DNA of 64,000 nt, taken from assembly GCA_014189435.1 (NCBI GenBank), contig CP050293.1:1183001-1247000 (forward strand), read 5' to 3'. The position numbers and the translations under genes are program-made. The notes beneath the pieces were generated by a model, which saw only the letters and a program-made list of their open reading frames with translations, searched no databases and was not told the DNA's origin. Below, piece by piece: positions 23,701 through 33,327 of this stretch (the stretch's first letter is position 1; every line of letters starts with the position of its first letter). Origin of the DNA: Mesorhizobium loti (GTDB lineage: Bacteria; Pseudomonadota; Alphaproteobacteria; Rhizobiales; Rhizobiaceae).

Positions 23701-25323
23701 ATGATCAGACTTGAAAGCATCAGCAAGCAAAACGGCCGTCAGCTTGTCTTCATCGAAGCGTCGGCGTCCCTGCAGAAGGGCGAGAAGGTTGGTCTTGTCG
23801 GGCCGAACGGCGCCGGCAAGACGACGCTGTTTCGCATGATCACCGGCCAGGAGCAGCCCGACGAGGGTCAGGTGCAGGTCGATCGCGGCGTCACCATCGG
23901 CTATTTCAGCCAGGATGTCGGCGACATGGAGGGCCACAGCGCTGTCGCCGAAGTGATGAACGGCGCCGGGCCGGTCAGCGACGTGGCGGCCGAGATGGCT
24001 GCGCTCGAGGCGGCCATGGCCGATCCCGACCAGGCCGACCAGATGGACGAGATCATCGAGAAATATGGCGAGGCACAGCACCGTTTCGAGGAGCTCGACG
24101 GCTATGCGCTCGATGGCCGTGCCCGTGAGGTGCTCGATGGCCTGGGTTTCAGCCAGGAGATGATGGACGGCGATGTCGGAAAACTCTCCGGCGGTTGGAA
24201 GATGCGCGTGGCGCTGGCCCGCATTCTTCTCATGCGCCCGGATGCGATGCTGCTCGACGAGCCGTCGAACCATCTCGACCTGGAAAGCCTGATCTGGCTG
24301 GAATCCTTCCTGAAGAATTATGACGGCGCGCTCTTGATGACCTCGCATGACCGCGAGTTCATGAACCGCATCGTCAACAAGGTGGTCGAGATCGATGGCG
24401 GTTCGCTGACCGCTTATTCCGGCAACTACGAATTCTACCAGCAGCAGCGGGCGATCGCCGACAAGCAGCAGCAGGCGCAGTTCGAGCGCCAGCAGGCGAT
24501 GCTGGCCAAGGAGATCGCCTTCATCGAGCGCTTCAAGGCGCGCGCCTCGCATGCCGCCCAGGTGCAGAGCCGGGTGAAGAAGCTGGACAAGATCGACCGC
24601 GTCGAGCCGCCCAAGCGCCGCCAGACCGTTTCCTTCGACTTCCAGCCGGCGCCGCGCTGCGGCGAGGACGTGGTGACGCTGAAGAATGTCCACAAGGGTT
24701 ATGGCAGCCGCTCCATCTATGAGGGGCTCGACTTCCAGGTCCGCCGCCGCGAGCGCTGGTGCATCATGGGTGTCAATGGCGCCGGCAAGTCGACGCTTTT
24801 GAAGCTGGTCGCCGGCGCTTCCGACCCAGACACCGGCACGGTGGCGCGGGGGCCTAGCGTGAAGATGGGCTATTTCGCCCAGCACGCCATGGAAGTGCTG
24901 GAAGGCGAGCGCACCGTGTTCCAGACGCTGGAGGATGCATTCCCGCAGGCCGGTCAGGCGCCGCTCAGGGCACTTGCCGGCTGCTTCGGCTTTTCCGGCG
25001 ACGAGATCGAGAAGAAGTGCCGCGTGCTGTCAGGCGGCGAGAAGGCGCGGCTGGTAATGGCGCTGATGCTGTTCGACCCGCCCAATCTGCTGGTGCTGGA
25101 CGAGCCGACCAACCATCTCGACATCGCCACCAAGGAGATGCTGATCACGGCGCTGTCGCAGTATGAAGGCACCATGCTGTTCGTCTCGCACGACCGGCAT
25201 TTTCTGGCGGCCCTTTCCAACCGCGTGCTGGAACTGACGCCCGAAGGCATCCACACCTATGGTGGCGGCTATACGGAATATGTCGAGCGCACCGGGCAGG
25301 AAGCGCCGGGGTTGAGGAGCTAG
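23701..25323 (+). CDS. ABC-F family ATP-binding protein
   Basis: The protein has 540 residues. It is two ABC domains with no membrane part: Walker A GPNGAGKTT (about 35-43) and GVNGAGKST, signatures LSGGWKMRVALAR and LSGGEKARLVMAL, and the Gln/Arg-rich interdomain linker (about 240-300) that contacts P-site tRNA in EttA, YheS and Uup. ABC-F proteins act on ribosomes in translation or antibiotic protection; this one is a housekeeping-type YheS/EttA-like protein. ATG 23701 gives the usual MIRLESISKQN start. It stands alone after the repeat. Confidence 0.92.
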   Translation: MIRLESISKQNGRQLVFIEASASLQKGEKVGLVGPNGAGKTTLFRMITGQEQPDEGQVQVDRGVTIGYFSQDVGDMEGHSAVAEVMNGAGPVSDVAAEMAALEAAMADPDQADQMDEIIEKYGEAQHRFEELDGYALDGRAREVLDGLGFSQEMMDGDVGKLSGGWKMRVALARILLMRPDAMLLDEPSNHLDLESLIWLESFLKNYDGALLMTSHDREFMNRIVNKVVEIDGGSLTAYSGNYEFYQQQRAIADKQQQAQFERQQAMLAKEIAFIERFKARASHAAQVQSRVKKLDKIDRVEPPKRRQTVSFDFQPAPRCGEDVVTLKNVHKGYGSRSIYEGLDFQVRRRERWCIMGVNGAGKSTLLKLVAGASDPDTGTVARGPSVKMGYFAQHAMEVLEGERTVFQTLEDAFPQAGQAPLRALAGCFGFSGDEIEKKCRVLSGGEKARLVMALMLFDPPNLLVLDEPTNHLDIATKEMLITALSQYEGTMLFVSHDRHFLAALSNRVLELTPEGIHTYGGGYTEYVERTGQEAPGLRS

Positions 25324-25410
25324 GGACACGGTGTCCAAGCATCGCGGCGATCTGCTTGTCGGGAGAAGAGTTCTGTGTACTCTCCCACCGTGGTTAGGAA
25401 AGGCTTCGGG

Positions 25411-25764
25411 ATGAGAATTGCCATGTCCGTCGCATTGGCCGCGACAGTTGCCGGATGCGCGACCTCTCCGGTCGATTATGGGGCGTCGCTTTCGCAGCAG
25501 GACCAGAAATGGGCGTCGCCGCAATGCCAGCAAGCCAGGGCGGCGGCTTCGGCCTACGACGCTCGCGAGAAGCAGCACCCGGGTTGGGCATTCGTCGCGC
25601 TTGGCCCGTACGGGTTGGGGATCCTGGCGGCGGTGAAGGAGCACGAGCAGAAGCAACGAAAGTTGGTTGCCCGCGAGGTGCACTTGCAATGCTCGAGCCT
25701 TCCACTGCCGAAGGAGCTACAGGGCGATTTAAGCCCTGCGAGCGCAAATCAGAAATATCCATAG
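25411..25764 (+). CDS. Small lipoprotein
   Basis: The protein has 117 residues. The lipoprotein signal MRIAMSVALAATVAGC has the lipobox Val-Ala-Gly-Cys, so Cys16 would be lipidated. The mature part has helical Gln/Ala-rich sequence, a short hydrophobic segment WAFVALGPYGLGILAAV (possible membrane-associated hairpin) and a Cys near the end. AGGAAAGG precedes ATG 25411. No family is recognised. Confidence 0.65.
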   Translation: MRIAMSVALAATVAGCATSPVDYGASLSQQDQKWASPQCQQARAAASAYDAREKQHPGWAFVALGPYGLGILAAVKEHEQKQRKLVAREVHLQCSSLPLPKELQGDLSPASANQKYP

Positions 25765-25827
25765 TCACGACTGCCCCCTTCGCGACGAAGCGGAGGCGAC
25801 CGCGAAGGGCTCTGAGAAAGGCCCGCA

Positions 25828-26481
25828 TCAGCCGATCGGTTGCTCGCCGGTGTTGACCGCCAATTGCGCATCAAAGGCACGCTTGTAGGCGGGCCGCGCT
25901 TCGCCGCGGGCGACATAGGCGGAGAGGGTCGGATAGTCGCCCAGAATACCCGACGCTTTCAACCTGAGCAGCACCGACACCATCATCAGGTCGCCGGCGC
26001 TGAACGCGCCATCGAGCCAGTCGGCATCGCCAAGGCGATGGGAAAATTGGCCCAGCCGGTTGCGGACGCGATCCTCGACGAGAGGCATGCGTTGCGCGGA
26101 CCAGGGCTTGTCGCCCTCATGGATCCTGGCGATTGCGAGGTCAAGGATCGGCGGCTCCACCGTGCTGAGCGCGGCGAACATCCATGTGATCGCGCGCGTC
26201 CTTGCATTCGCATCGTCCGGCAACAGGCCCGCATGGCGCTCCGCGATATGGAACACGATGGCGCCTGACTCGAACAAGCCGAGATCGCCTTCTTCGTAGG
26301 TCGGAATCTGCCCGAAAGGATGAAGCGCCAGATGTGCGGGTTCCTTCATCGCCCTGAACGACACGAGACGAACCTCGTAGGGTTGGCCCACTTCTTCCAG
26401 CGCCCAGCGAACCCGCGTATCACGCGCCAGTCCCTTGCCGCCATCGGGCGACTGTTCAAAGGCTGTGATTGTCGGGGTCAT
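25828..26481 (-). CDS. Glutathione S-transferase family protein
   Basis: The protein has 217 residues. The N-terminal thioredoxin fold (RWALEEVGQPYEVRLVSF, HPFGQIPTYEEGDLGLFESGAIV) has the cis-Pro and Glu-Ser glutathione contacts. The C-terminal helical domain includes DWLDGAFSAGDLMMVSVLLR. It lies 94 bases downstream of the monooxygenase on the same strand; detoxification would be a plausible shared theme but is not shown. Confidence 0.9.
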   Translation of the reverse strand: MTPTITAFEQSPDGGKGLARDTRVRWALEEVGQPYEVRLVSFRAMKEPAHLALHPFGQIPTYEEGDLGLFESGAIVFHIAERHAGLLPDDANARTRAITWMFAALSTVEPPILDLAIARIHEGDKPWSAQRMPLVEDRVRNRLGQFSHRLGDADWLDGAFSAGDLMMVSVLLRLKASGILGDYPTLSAYVARGEARPAYKRAFDAQLAVNTGEQPIG

Positions 26482-26575
26482 TGGAAGGCTCCGGGGTTGT
26501 CAGGTGTCCAGTTCTTGCGCTCTTGCCTCCGGAGGACGAACGACCGGCGCGACTCCCGACACCTTACCTTGTTTT

Positions 26576-28144
26576 TTAGCCATGGAATTTCGCGTGCCGA
26601 AGCTGTTCGGGTTCGCCAAACCACAACGACGTGGCCTGTGCAGCTTCCTCGGGGTCAGGGGCGGCGTCAGCGGCCCAGGCGACGAAGCCGTCGGGGCGCA
26701 CGAGCGCCGCGCTCAAGCCCAGCCGCTCCTTGGCGTCACCTGCGACATAGGCGATCCGCCCGCTCCAATGGCTTGCAAGCGCTTGAAGGGGAGGACTGAT
26801 GTCGAAGTCCAGAAGCAGGCCTCGCCCCTCCCTGAGGCGTTCGCCGAGCCTCGTCCCGTCGGCCAGCTCGAAGTCGGGCGCGCTGCGGCCCGCCAGCGGG
26901 TGGCTGCCGCCAAGATCGTAGCGGAGAGAGACGCCCCAGACGCGCTCGGCGAAGTATGTCGCGCCGTCGCGCGTGTCGATGAGATCGCGGATGATGGCTT
27001 CGAGCGCACGCGAACTCCGGCTCGGCCGCATGAGCGCGACCTGGGCGCGCGACCAGTCGAGGACCTGTACTCCCACCGGATGCCGTTCGCTCAAGTAGCT
27101 GTCGAGCAGACCGGCCGGCGCGTCGCCACGGATCGTGGAAGCCAGCTTCCAGCCAAGGTTCATTGCGTCGCCAAGCCCGAGGTTGAGCCCCTGACCGCCC
27201 AACGGGGAATGGATGTGCGCGGCGTCGCCGGCGAGCAGCACCCGTCCCTTGCGGTAAGCGGTCGCCTGGTAGGCGCGATCCGTCCAGGTGGTGGCAAGCC
27301 GGAGCGCCGTCACCGTGACGTTGGTGCCGGAAATATGCCGCAACACCGCCTGCACCTGGTCGAGCGTGACCGGCTGGGTCCGGTGGAACGCGCCGCCGTC
27401 GAAATCGACCATCGCGATCACCCCGGGCGGCGAATAAGTATACATGCCGGTCGGCGTGTAGTGGCGGCCGGGGTTGAGCTTGTCGGGATCGGCCATCTCG
27501 ACCTCGACCGAATAACCGGTGAATTCGGGATCGGTGCCGACGAACTCAAAGCCTCCAGCCTTGCGAACCGTGCTGCGGCCGCCATCGCAACCGACGAGCC
27601 AGCGTCCGCGAAAAGTCTCGCCGCCGGCGCGAATGGTCACGTCCTCGTCCGACTGGTCGAGGTCTTCGACGCCGATGCCCCGCCTGATCTCAGCCCCCAT
27701 CGCGCTCGCGCGCGCGGCCAGGGCGGATTCGAGGGTCTCCATCTCGACCGCCATGCTGGTGCCGGCCGGACCTGGCAGGCGATACGGCCATTTCGAGGCG
27801 TCGATGCTGTCGTGGTAGAACTGGATGCCAGCAAAATGGCCACCCGGACGGCGCGGCTGTTGCATCCAATGCGCGGCAGCCGAAGCGCCGCCCGCGTCAT
27901 CTTTCGTGCGTTGCGGCGCCGCGATGTCGTTCAGCAGGCCGCGACGGTGGAAAGCATCAAGAGTGGGCACTGAGAGGCCGCGCATGCCGAATGGAAGCCG
28001 CTTCAACGGGGAGCGCGGGTCCTCGGCCTGCTCCAGCACCAGCACCCGAAGGTTCGCGAGGCGCAGTTCGCAGGCGAGAAACAAGCCGACGGGGCCGGCT
28101 CCGGCAATCACGACGTCATAGAGAGGGGAATGTCGCTCGTTCAT
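26576..28144 (-). CDS. FAD-dependent aromatic hydroxylase-type monooxygenase
   Basis: The protein has 522 residues. Class A flavoprotein monooxygenase: Rossmann VVIAGAGPVGLFLACEL (11-27), the DG motif RWLVGCDGGRSTVRKA, and the GD motif VLLAGDAAHIHSPLGGQGLN. The C-terminal thioredoxin-like domain (about 420-522) is as in phenol hydroxylase, PgaE/MhpA and rifampicin monooxygenase relatives. Likely NAD(P)H-dependent hydroxylation of an aromatic or polyketide; the substrate is unknown. CAAGGAG precedes ATG 28144. No regulator is directly adjacent. Confidence 0.9.
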   Translation of the reverse strand: MNERHSPLYDVVIAGAGPVGLFLACELRLANLRVLVLEQAEDPRSPLKRLPFGMRGLSVPTLDAFHRRGLLNDIAAPQRTKDDAGGASAAAHWMQQPRRPGGHFAGIQFYHDSIDASKWPYRLPGPAGTSMAVEMETLESALAARASAMGAEIRRGIGVEDLDQSDEDVTIRAGGETFRGRWLVGCDGGRSTVRKAGGFEFVGTDPEFTGYSVEVEMADPDKLNPGRHYTPTGMYTYSPPGVIAMVDFDGGAFHRTQPVTLDQVQAVLRHISGTNVTVTALRLATTWTDRAYQATAYRKGRVLLAGDAAHIHSPLGGQGLNLGLGDAMNLGWKLASTIRGDAPAGLLDSYLSERHPVGVQVLDWSRAQVALMRPSRSSRALEAIIRDLIDTRDGATYFAERVWGVSLRYDLGGSHPLAGRSAPDFELADGTRLGERLREGRGLLLDFDISPPLQALASHWSGRIAYVAGDAKERLGLSAALVRPDGFVAWAADAAPDPEEAAQATSLWFGEPEQLRHAKFHG

Positions 28145-28417
28145 GGAAGACTCCTTGGTCGATATGTTCGACCGGAGCGTTCCTCAAGCTTGAGCACCAC
28201 ACGGACGAACGATTGAACGCTTGGGAAGCGCCCGATGTTCGTCGTGGGGATCTCGTGCACGAAGCCAAAGACCAGAGCTTTCCCTGGCGAAGGATTTCGC
28301 CTGCGAAAGGACTTGGGCTTACCAAACCAAGTCTGCCTTTTCCGACATGGGCTATATAATCTCGCGGCGATTGATCCGCAACGGGCAAGGCGGGGCAACG
28401 CCGCCGGGCAGGGGCTA

Positions 28418-31105
28418 TTACCCCGCGGCCAGCCATTTGCGCGACTGGGCGAAGGCCTTGAAGGCCTTGGCCTCCATCGGGCGGCCAAAAAAGTAACCTT
28501 GCAGGATATCGCAGCCAAGCTCTTTCAGGATGCGCGCATGCTCCATCGTCTCAACGCCTTCGGCAACCACTTCGATGCCGAGCGATTTGCCGATCTCGAT
28601 GATCGACGCTACCAGGTGCCGCTGCGCCATCGAGCCTGTGATGGGCGTGATCAGTTGGCGGTCGATCTTGAGGCGGCGCGGCCGCAGCTTGAGCAGCGAG
28701 ACGATCGAGGCATAGCCGGTGCCGAAATCGTCAATCTCGATGTCGATGCCGAGATCCTTGATGTGCTCGATGTTCCAGGTGACCAGATCATCGTTCTCGT
28801 CGAGGAAGATGGACTCCACCAGCTCGAACGATACGGTTCCCGGCTTGATGTCGAGCTTGCGCAGGCCCTCGATCAAGTCCTTGTCCTCCAGGCGCCTGGC
28901 CGAGACGTTGACCGACACGCGCGGGATGTTGAGATGGCTGCGCGACCAGCGCTCGAAATTCTCCAGCGCGTGTTTGAGGACGATGCGGTCGATCAGTGCC
29001 ACGACATTGAGTTCTTCGGCCACCTTCAGGTAGGCGTCGGGGGCCAGGATGCCGCGTCGCGGATGCTTCCAGCGCGACAGCGCCTCGACGCCGACGATCT
29101 CGAGCGTCCTGGCGTCGAACTGCGGCTGGTAGTAGGCGGTGAATTCGTGCCGCTCCAGCCCGCTCAGGATCTCATCGGCGGTCTGCTTGGTCCGCACGAT
29201 CTCGCTCTGCAGCTCTTCGTTGAAGAATTCGTAGCGGTTGCGGCCACGGCCTTTGGCCCGGTAAAGCGCGAGATCGGCGTTGACAAGCTGTTGCCTGGCG
29301 TCGACGCCGTTGTTGGCGGCAATGCCGATACTCACTCCGAACCGGCACGGATGGCCGCGATAATCGACAGGCTGGCGCATCGCCTCGATGATGCGGTCGG
29401 CGAGCGCCGAGAGCTGGTCGTCGTCACGCCCATAGCTCACCACGACGAACTCGTCACCGCCGATGCGCGCAACGAAATCGGCTGCGCCCGCATTGGCCTT
29501 GATGACATTCGAGGCATGCATCAGCATGGCATCGCCGGCGGCGTGGCCGAGCGTGTCGTTGATTTGCTTGAAGCGGTCGAGGTCGAGATGCAGCAGCGCC
29601 GTGTGGCGGTCGGGCTCGCTATTCTCGGCCAGCAGTTCGTCGAGATAGCGGCGATTGGGCAGCCCAGTCAGCGAATCGTGCAGCGCCGCATGCTCGATTT
29701 GCGCCTTGGCAAGCTTCAGCTCGACGTTTTTCGCTTCCGACAATTGGCGCTCGCGCACAAGGGTCTCGTTGAGCAGCACGTCGCTGGTCACGTCCCATTC
29801 GGCGCCGATCAGCTTTGGCGTGCCGCCGATATCCTGGAAGAAGCTGGCGCGCGTGCGCACATGTCGGACAGCGCCGTCGGGGCGCAGGAGCCGGTATTGT
29901 GAGGAGTAGAGGTCTTTTTTCGCGGCGGCCGAATCGAAGTCTTGCTTGGCCCGCTCGATGTCTTCGGGATGGATCGCCTGCGCCCAGTCATCATAACCGC
30001 GTGGCTTGCCGTCGGCTGGCTTGCCATAGATTTCGTTGACACGGTCGTCCCACACCAGTTCGTTGGTGGCGAGATCATGCTCCCATACACCTATGCCCGA
30101 GGCTTCCAGCGCCAGCTCAAGGCGACCCGACAGGCGTCTCAGCTCGGCGTAGTTCTTCTGCCTTTCGCCGAACAGCCGCCCGGCAACGAGGATCGGCAGC
30201 ACCACCAGTGCGCCGGCCAGCGTCATGAGCGCCCTCAGCAGCCACTCATTCTTCGGAGCGGCTGGCCAGCCGCCCTTGGGTATGGCCGAAATCCGCCAGG
30301 AGCCTGAAGGCAGCTGCACGTCGGCGGACACGGGGTTGCCGGCCACGACATTGTCGCCGCCAAAGAAACGTTCGCCGCCGCCGCCCAGCGCATCCGCGCC
30401 GGTGAGTGCAACATCGATGTCGAGTTCGGGGTTGGTCAGCCCGCTCGCCGTGTAGAGCCGGCCGACATCGACAACCGCCGAGACGATGCCCCAGAAGCGG
30501 TTGCCGCCGCCCGCCGTCGGCACAAAGACCGGAATACGCCCGATGAAGCCGCGCCCGCCTTGCGCCAGATTGACCGGCCCGGCAAACACCAGCACGCGCT
30601 TGTCGCGCGCCCGAAGCGCTGCAGTGCGTTGCGCCTCGTTCTTGCGATAGTCGAGCCCGATCGCCTTCTCGTTGCCTTGCATCGGGTACATCAGCGAGAT
30701 GACGAGGTCGGGCGCGCCGGCGATGTTGCGCAATTGCGATTTCTGCTGGAACAGATTGCGGGCAAGCGAGGCAAATCTCTGCTGGCCCATATAGGGCTCC
30801 GTGACGATGGTCGAGACAAGCCCCTGAACAAGCTGGAGATTTCCGCCGATGTTGCCTTCGAGCTTGGCGCGGATGATGTTGACCTTGGCCAGTACATCGG
30901 CGCGCGCCAGCTGATCCGAGACCCTGATGTTCTGCTGGTCGGCAAAGACGGCGCAGGCCAAAAGCACGACAAAAGCAATCGCCGCCGGCAAGTTGGCGGA
31001 AGAAAAAACGGCCTGTCTCACGCGGCCGAGACTGAGTTCCGTTGTAACCAATTCGACCCGAATACCTCTCCTGAACAAGAGCCCATTGGCCGAATCTAGT
31101 AGCAA
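28418..31105 (-). CDS. CHASE-PAS-GGDEF-EAL cyclic-di-GMP protein
   Basis: The protein has up to 895 residues. An N-terminal helix (about 38-56) is followed by a periplasmic CHASE-like sensor (to about 300), a second helix (about 292-312), and PAS (about 330-450, GIGVWEHDLATNELVWDDRV). The GGDEF domain has RIGGDEF intact (about 547). The EAL domain has GVEALSRW (about 673), DDFGTGYAS and VVAEGVETMEH, all intact. Both synthesis and breakdown of c-di-GMP are possible, and one domain may be regulatory. The 31105 start is a TTG; an internal TTG at 31051, after AGGAGAGG, is an alternative. Confidence 0.9.
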   Translation of the reverse strand: MLLDSANGLLFRRGIRVELVTTELSLGRVRQAVFSSANLPAAIAFVVLLACAVFADQQNIRVSDQLARADVLAKVNIIRAKLEGNIGGNLQLVQGLVSTIVTEPYMGQQRFASLARNLFQQKSQLRNIAGAPDLVISLMYPMQGNEKAIGLDYRKNEAQRTAALRARDKRVLVFAGPVNLAQGGRGFIGRIPVFVPTAGGGNRFWGIVSAVVDVGRLYTASGLTNPELDIDVALTGADALGGGGERFFGGDNVVAGNPVSADVQLPSGSWRISAIPKGGWPAAPKNEWLLRALMTLAGALVVLPILVAGRLFGERQKNYAELRRLSGRLELALEASGIGVWEHDLATNELVWDDRVNEIYGKPADGKPRGYDDWAQAIHPEDIERAKQDFDSAAAKKDLYSSQYRLLRPDGAVRHVRTRASFFQDIGGTPKLIGAEWDVTSDVLLNETLVRERQLSEAKNVELKLAKAQIEHAALHDSLTGLPNRRYLDELLAENSEPDRHTALLHLDLDRFKQINDTLGHAAGDAMLMHASNVIKANAGAADFVARIGGDEFVVVSYGRDDDQLSALADRIIEAMRQPVDYRGHPCRFGVSIGIAANNGVDARQQLVNADLALYRAKGRGRNRYEFFNEELQSEIVRTKQTADEILSGLERHEFTAYYQPQFDARTLEIVGVEALSRWKHPRRGILAPDAYLKVAEELNVVALIDRIVLKHALENFERWSRSHLNIPRVSVNVSARRLEDKDLIEGLRKLDIKPGTVSFELVESIFLDENDDLVTWNIEHIKDLGIDIEIDDFGTGYASIVSLLKLRPRRLKIDRQLITPITGSMAQRHLVASIIEIGKSLGIEVVAEGVETMEHARILKELGCDILQGYFFGRPMEAKAFKAFAQSRKWLAAG

Positions 31106-31233
31106 ACGCTTAAATTTGCCCTTCCAGGCTGGCGGGAAGTTTCAGCATCTATCGGTGTTGGGGCACCTCAAGCGTCCGTTGTTAGACCAGGCGACACCTT
31201 GTAGATTGGAACGACACCTTGGAGATCGGAAAC

Positions 31234-31671
31234 ATGGCGCTCAAGCGGATGGACAACGTTGGAATCGTCGTCGAAGACCTCGGAGGCGCGGTTGATTTCT
31301 TTCGCGAGCTCGGCCTCGAGCTCGAAGGGCGGGCCACAATCGAAGGAGAATGGGCCGGACGTGTCACTGGACTGGGCGATCAGCATGTCGAGATTGCCAT
31401 GATGCGCACGCCGGACGGCCACAGCCGGCTCGAGCTCTCCCGTTTCCTCACGCCGCCTGTCGTCGCGGATCACCGCAACGCCCCAGTCAACGCCCTAGGC
31501 TACCTCCGCGTCATGTTCACCGTGGACGACATCGACGACACGCTTGAAAGGCTCCGCAGGCGCGGCGCGCAGCTCGTCGGCGAAGTCGTCCAGTATTTGG
31601 ACGCGTATCGGCTCTGCTACATCCGTGGGCCTGGAGGGCTTCTCATCGGACTCGCCCAAGAACTCGGCTGA
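31234..31671 (+). CDS. VOC superfamily protein (glyoxalase-like)
   Basis: The protein has 145 residues. Paired beta-alpha-beta-beta-beta modules: MALKRMDNVGIVVEDLGGAVDFFRELGL and LGYLRVMFTVDDIDDTLERL. Metal-ligand positions appear in HVEIAMMRTPDG and the terminal IRGPGGLLIGLAQELG, where Glu is near the end. The family includes glyoxalase I, dioxygenases and fosfomycin resistance proteins; no specific function is assignable. ATG 31234 is used; a frame start 15 bases earlier is a TTG. Confidence 0.85.
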   Translation: MALKRMDNVGIVVEDLGGAVDFFRELGLELEGRATIEGEWAGRVTGLGDQHVEIAMMRTPDGHSRLELSRFLTPPVVADHRNAPVNALGYLRVMFTVDDIDDTLERLRRRGAQLVGEVVQYLDAYRLCYIRGPGGLLIGLAQELG

Positions 31672-31812
31672 ACGCAATATGAAGACAAATGGCAGGATGA
31701 CCAATGTCAGCGAGCGCCCCGCCTGTTCGAGGTCGGCCGCGTTCTCGCTAGGCTCGATTAGGCCGTCAACCCGGGCGGATTGGTGAAATACCTGCGAGAT
31801 GTGGGTGCGCGG

Positions 31813-32508
31813 CTACGCGTCCCCGGCCGGGTTTTCGAGGTCGAATTGATGTCGAAAGCCGCTGGCGGCACTCAATCCGATCTGGCCGGCGGACAGCTGC
31901 AAAAGCTGCACGCGCGAGGCGACCTCCAATTTGCGGTAGATGTTGTTCATATGGATCTTCAGCGTCCCTTTCGAGATGCCGATATCTGAGGCGATACGTT
32001 CGTACGGTGTCTCCGTGGCGACCAGTCGGGTGATCTCCATCTCTCGCCTGGTCAGCCGCGACGACAGTTTCTGCCATTGGATCCGGCGCGACGCCTCGTT
32101 CTGCATGGCCTTGCCGACAATCTCGGCCGGCAGCCAGCGGCCACCCGCGGCGACCTGGTGGAGACATCTGAGCAGCGCTTCGACGGCGGACTCCTTGAAC
32201 ACGATTCCGGCAACGCCAATCGCGACCGCGTCGTAAAGCTGGGCTTGCGAGGCGCCGACCGTCAAAAGCACGCAAAGCGTCGCAAGGCCCTGCCTGCCGA
32301 TTTCGGCGGCGATGTCGAGACCGCTCAGTCCCGGCATGCTGATGTCGAGCACGGCGACATCCGGCACGTCGCGCCGGATCATGGCCATGGCGGCGGTGCC
32401 GTCCTGCGCCGAACCGACCACCCGGAAACCGGGGTCGCGGGCAATCAGGTCGGTCAGGCCGTGCAGCAGCAGCGGATGGTCGTCGGCGACGAAAACCGTG
32501 GTGACCAT
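31813..32508 (-). CDS. NarL/FixJ-type response regulator
   Basis: The protein has 231 residues. Receiver domain with acidic pocket Asp9/Asp10 (FVADDHPLLL), phosphoacceptor Asp55 (VAVLDISMPG) and Lys in GIVFKESAVE. C-terminal LuxR helix-turn-helix: LTRREMEITRLVATETPYER and ASDIGISKGTLKIHMNNIYR. The start is 2 bases after the stop of a 29-codon frame (TGACGATG), so the two are translationally coupled. No histidine kinase lies nearby, making it an orphan regulator in this window. Confidence 0.9.
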   Translation of the reverse strand: MVTTVFVADDHPLLLHGLTDLIARDPGFRVVGSAQDGTAAMAMIRRDVPDVAVLDISMPGLSGLDIAAEIGRQGLATLCVLLTVGASQAQLYDAVAIGVAGIVFKESAVEALLRCLHQVAAGGRWLPAEIVGKAMQNEASRRIQWQKLSSRLTRREMEITRLVATETPYERIASDIGISKGTLKIHMNNIYRKLEVASRVQLLQLSAGQIGLSAASGFRHQFDLENPAGDA

Positions 32509-32510
32509 CG

Positions 32511-32600
32511 TCAGCTCGCCAGCAACCGGCCCTTGGCGCCACGGCTCCATGCCGGAAAATTGCCGGCGATGGGTGGCGGCCTGGGCTCGTGCTCGGTCAT
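32511..32600 (-). CDS. Possible 29-residue coupled leader ORF
   Basis: Begins MTEHEPRPPPIAGNFPAWSR and ends two bases before the response-regulator ATG. AAAGGGAGAAGACGCC precedes its ATG, a better ribosome site than that of the regulator itself. It may be a leader that couples regulator translation, or a small protein. It has no recognised homologue. Confidence 0.4.
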   Translation of the reverse strand: MTEHEPRPPPIAGNFPAWSRGAKGRLLAS

Positions 32601-33327
32601 GGCGTCTTCTCCCTTTGCGTGTCTCCACGACACGCCAGTGACTGCTTCTTGCCGGAAGCGGGCATCGCAACCCGATCCGCATCCCCCGAAGTGTGAGGCC
32701 ATGCTGACAGAAGCAGCGCGGCTGCGCAAAACATTAGCAGTTGCTTAGTTAATCCCGAAGCGGTGCCTCTAGCAAGACGCCCGACATCGGACTGAAAGAA
32801 GACGCCGCTCCAGCGTGCCGATGCTGGTCTTCATCTTGGAAAATCCACCGATGCCGCCAGAAAAATTTTATATTTCGCCCCGTGAAACTCCGTTCTGGTA
32901 AATAATTCAATCAGACTGGTAGGGTTATTCTTTCTGTCGATAAGCACTTTTTCGAAATTAACGCTGCCTTGCTGTCTATAACCGGGGATATATAGACGAT
33001 CGTATTGCAACCTGCGAAATATGGTTTGGGAATTATTAACGTCTGGGCGATCGTTGGGGATCGTGTAGGGGTTTGGGGCTTTGGGTGTGGGTGTAACAGT
33101 CAGTCCGACGGCGGGCCAGTTCCGTCCGGGAATAGCTGTGTCTGGCGACCGGGAAGCAGTCTCTCCGCCAGCCCTTTTCCTGTTCAAGGCTTTTGTCACG
33201 AAACGATTGCTCGCCGGCCTGGCCGCATTTTGCGGACAGCCGAAGGCTCTGCGCCGGCGCCGCAATCAGGCTTGGGTAGACGGTGGCGGCTTGACCGCCG
33301 ACCGTACAACAATGTGGAGGAAGTAAC
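32601..33327. other. Non-coding 727-base interval with A+T-rich promoter region
   Basis: No convincing gene. 32830-33040 is markedly more A+T-rich than its surroundings and probably carries regulatory DNA for the exported repeat protein. GTGGAGGAAGTAAC immediately precedes that gene's ATG, a near-ideal ribosome site. A G/T-rich tract GGGGTTTGGGGCTTTGGGTG begins near 33068. Confidence 0.45.

Noticed and set aside
33068..33100. G/T-rich tract that might form a G-quadruplex
   Set aside because: G-runs are interrupted and fewer than four evenly spaced runs exist; kept only as a note on the interval.
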